From assembly GCA_018903185.1 (NCBI GenBank), contig JAHIQV010000508.1, positions 1-5,825 on the forward strand: DNA of 5,825 nt, written 5' to 3'. Numbering within the stretch: the first letter of the stretch is position 1; the number at the start of each line of letters is the position of its first letter. Origin of the DNA: Gammaproteobacteria bacterium (lineage in GTDB: Bacteria; Pseudomonadota; Gammaproteobacteria; Burkholderiales; Burkholderiaceae_C). The translations under genes and the position numbers were made by a program. The notes below the pieces were generated by a model, which was given only the letters and a program-made list of their open reading frames with translations, searched no databases and had not been told where the DNA came from. Below are positions 5,611-5,825 of this stretch, one piece after another.

Positions 5611-5825
5611 TCAGGCCGGGGTGCCGGTGGCGCGCAGGCGGGCGATGCGTTCGCTGGCGGGCGGATGGGAGTAGTAGAAACGTGCGAACACGGGGTCGGG
5701 CGTGAGGGTGCTCGCGTTGTCCTTGTAGAGCTTGAGCAGCGCACTGGCGAGGTCCTGGCCATTGGTCTGTGCCATGGCGTAGGCGTCGGCCTCAAACTCG
5801 TGGCTGCGCGACAAACGCGCCATAA
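5611..5825 (-). CDS. M48 family metallopeptidase, Ste24-like (C-terminal part; cut by window edge)
   Basis: Only the last ~71 residues are present; the N-terminus, membrane helices and HExxH zinc motif lie outside the window, and the ATG at 5823 is internal. SRSHEFEADAYA matches the third-zinc-ligand block of M48 peptidases, with the Glu of HEF as the ligand and the Asp of EAD conserved. The following LLKLYKDNASTLTPDPVFARFYYSHPP-ERIARL resembles Ste24/CAAX-protease-like enzymes, not HtpX. Ste24-type proteins are membrane zinc endopeptidases; their bacterial substrates are poorly known. The stop TGA is at 5613-5611, and phhB starts within about ten bases, so the genes are very likely in one transcript with rsgA. 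Family assignment is good; exact role is not known. Confidence 0.85.
   Translation of the reverse strand, partial: MARLSRSHEFEADAYAMAQTNGQDLASALLKLYKDNASTLTPDPVFARFYYSHPPASERIARLRATGTPA

Overview
The window reads as ordinary chromosomal core-genome DNA from a high-GC betaproteobacterium, most likely Burkholderiales and probably Comamonadaceae. The basis is the GC-rich codon usage, the look of the proteins, the gene order, and GC-rich palindromic repeats of a kind I associate with that family. Genus cannot be fixed from this sequence alone. I see no mobile element, phage, CRISPR array, tRNA or rRNA, and no gene that looks recently transferred.

Left part (1-2336, + strand): the classical ribosome-maturation operon rpsP-rimM-trmD-rplS (protein S16, 30S maturation factor RimM, tRNA m1G37 methyltransferase TrmD, protein L19), closed by a strong intrinsic terminator at 2313-2336. 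rpsP has lost only about its first six codons at the window edge. The intergenic parts are more interesting than the genes: a 12-bp hairpin with a T-rich tail between rpsP and rimM, a structured repeat between rimM and trmD whose 3' arm carries the trmD Shine-Dalgarno, and a TATAAT box overlapping the trmD stop codon that could give rplS its own promoter and a leader of about 137 nt. Together they suggest how S16 and L19 could be made in excess over the two enzymes encoded between them.

Middle (2403-4111, + strand): a NudL-type Nudix hydrolase (probable CoA pyrophosphatase), then a multi-pass membrane protein of the CobD/CbiB-AmpE superfamily that lacks the most recognisable CobD signature residues. 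Neither has a good Shine-Dalgarno, and both have a -10-like hexamer very close to the ATG.

Right part (4262-5825, - strand): an M48 metallopeptidase (only its C-terminal ~71 residues), then a pterin-4a-carbinolamine dehydratase, then the circularly permuted ribosome-assembly GTPase RsgA, in close order and probably co-transcribed. rsgA converges on the CobD-like gene. The 150-bp gap between them holds a small inverted repeat and a second copy of the structured repeat seen before trmD. The two copies differ by paired, compensating changes in one stem.

Ribosome biogenesis links the two ends of the window (S16, RimM, TrmD, L19; RsgA). I found no convincing previously undescribed gene system. 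The best leads are the folded repeat pair and the expression architecture of the trmD operon.
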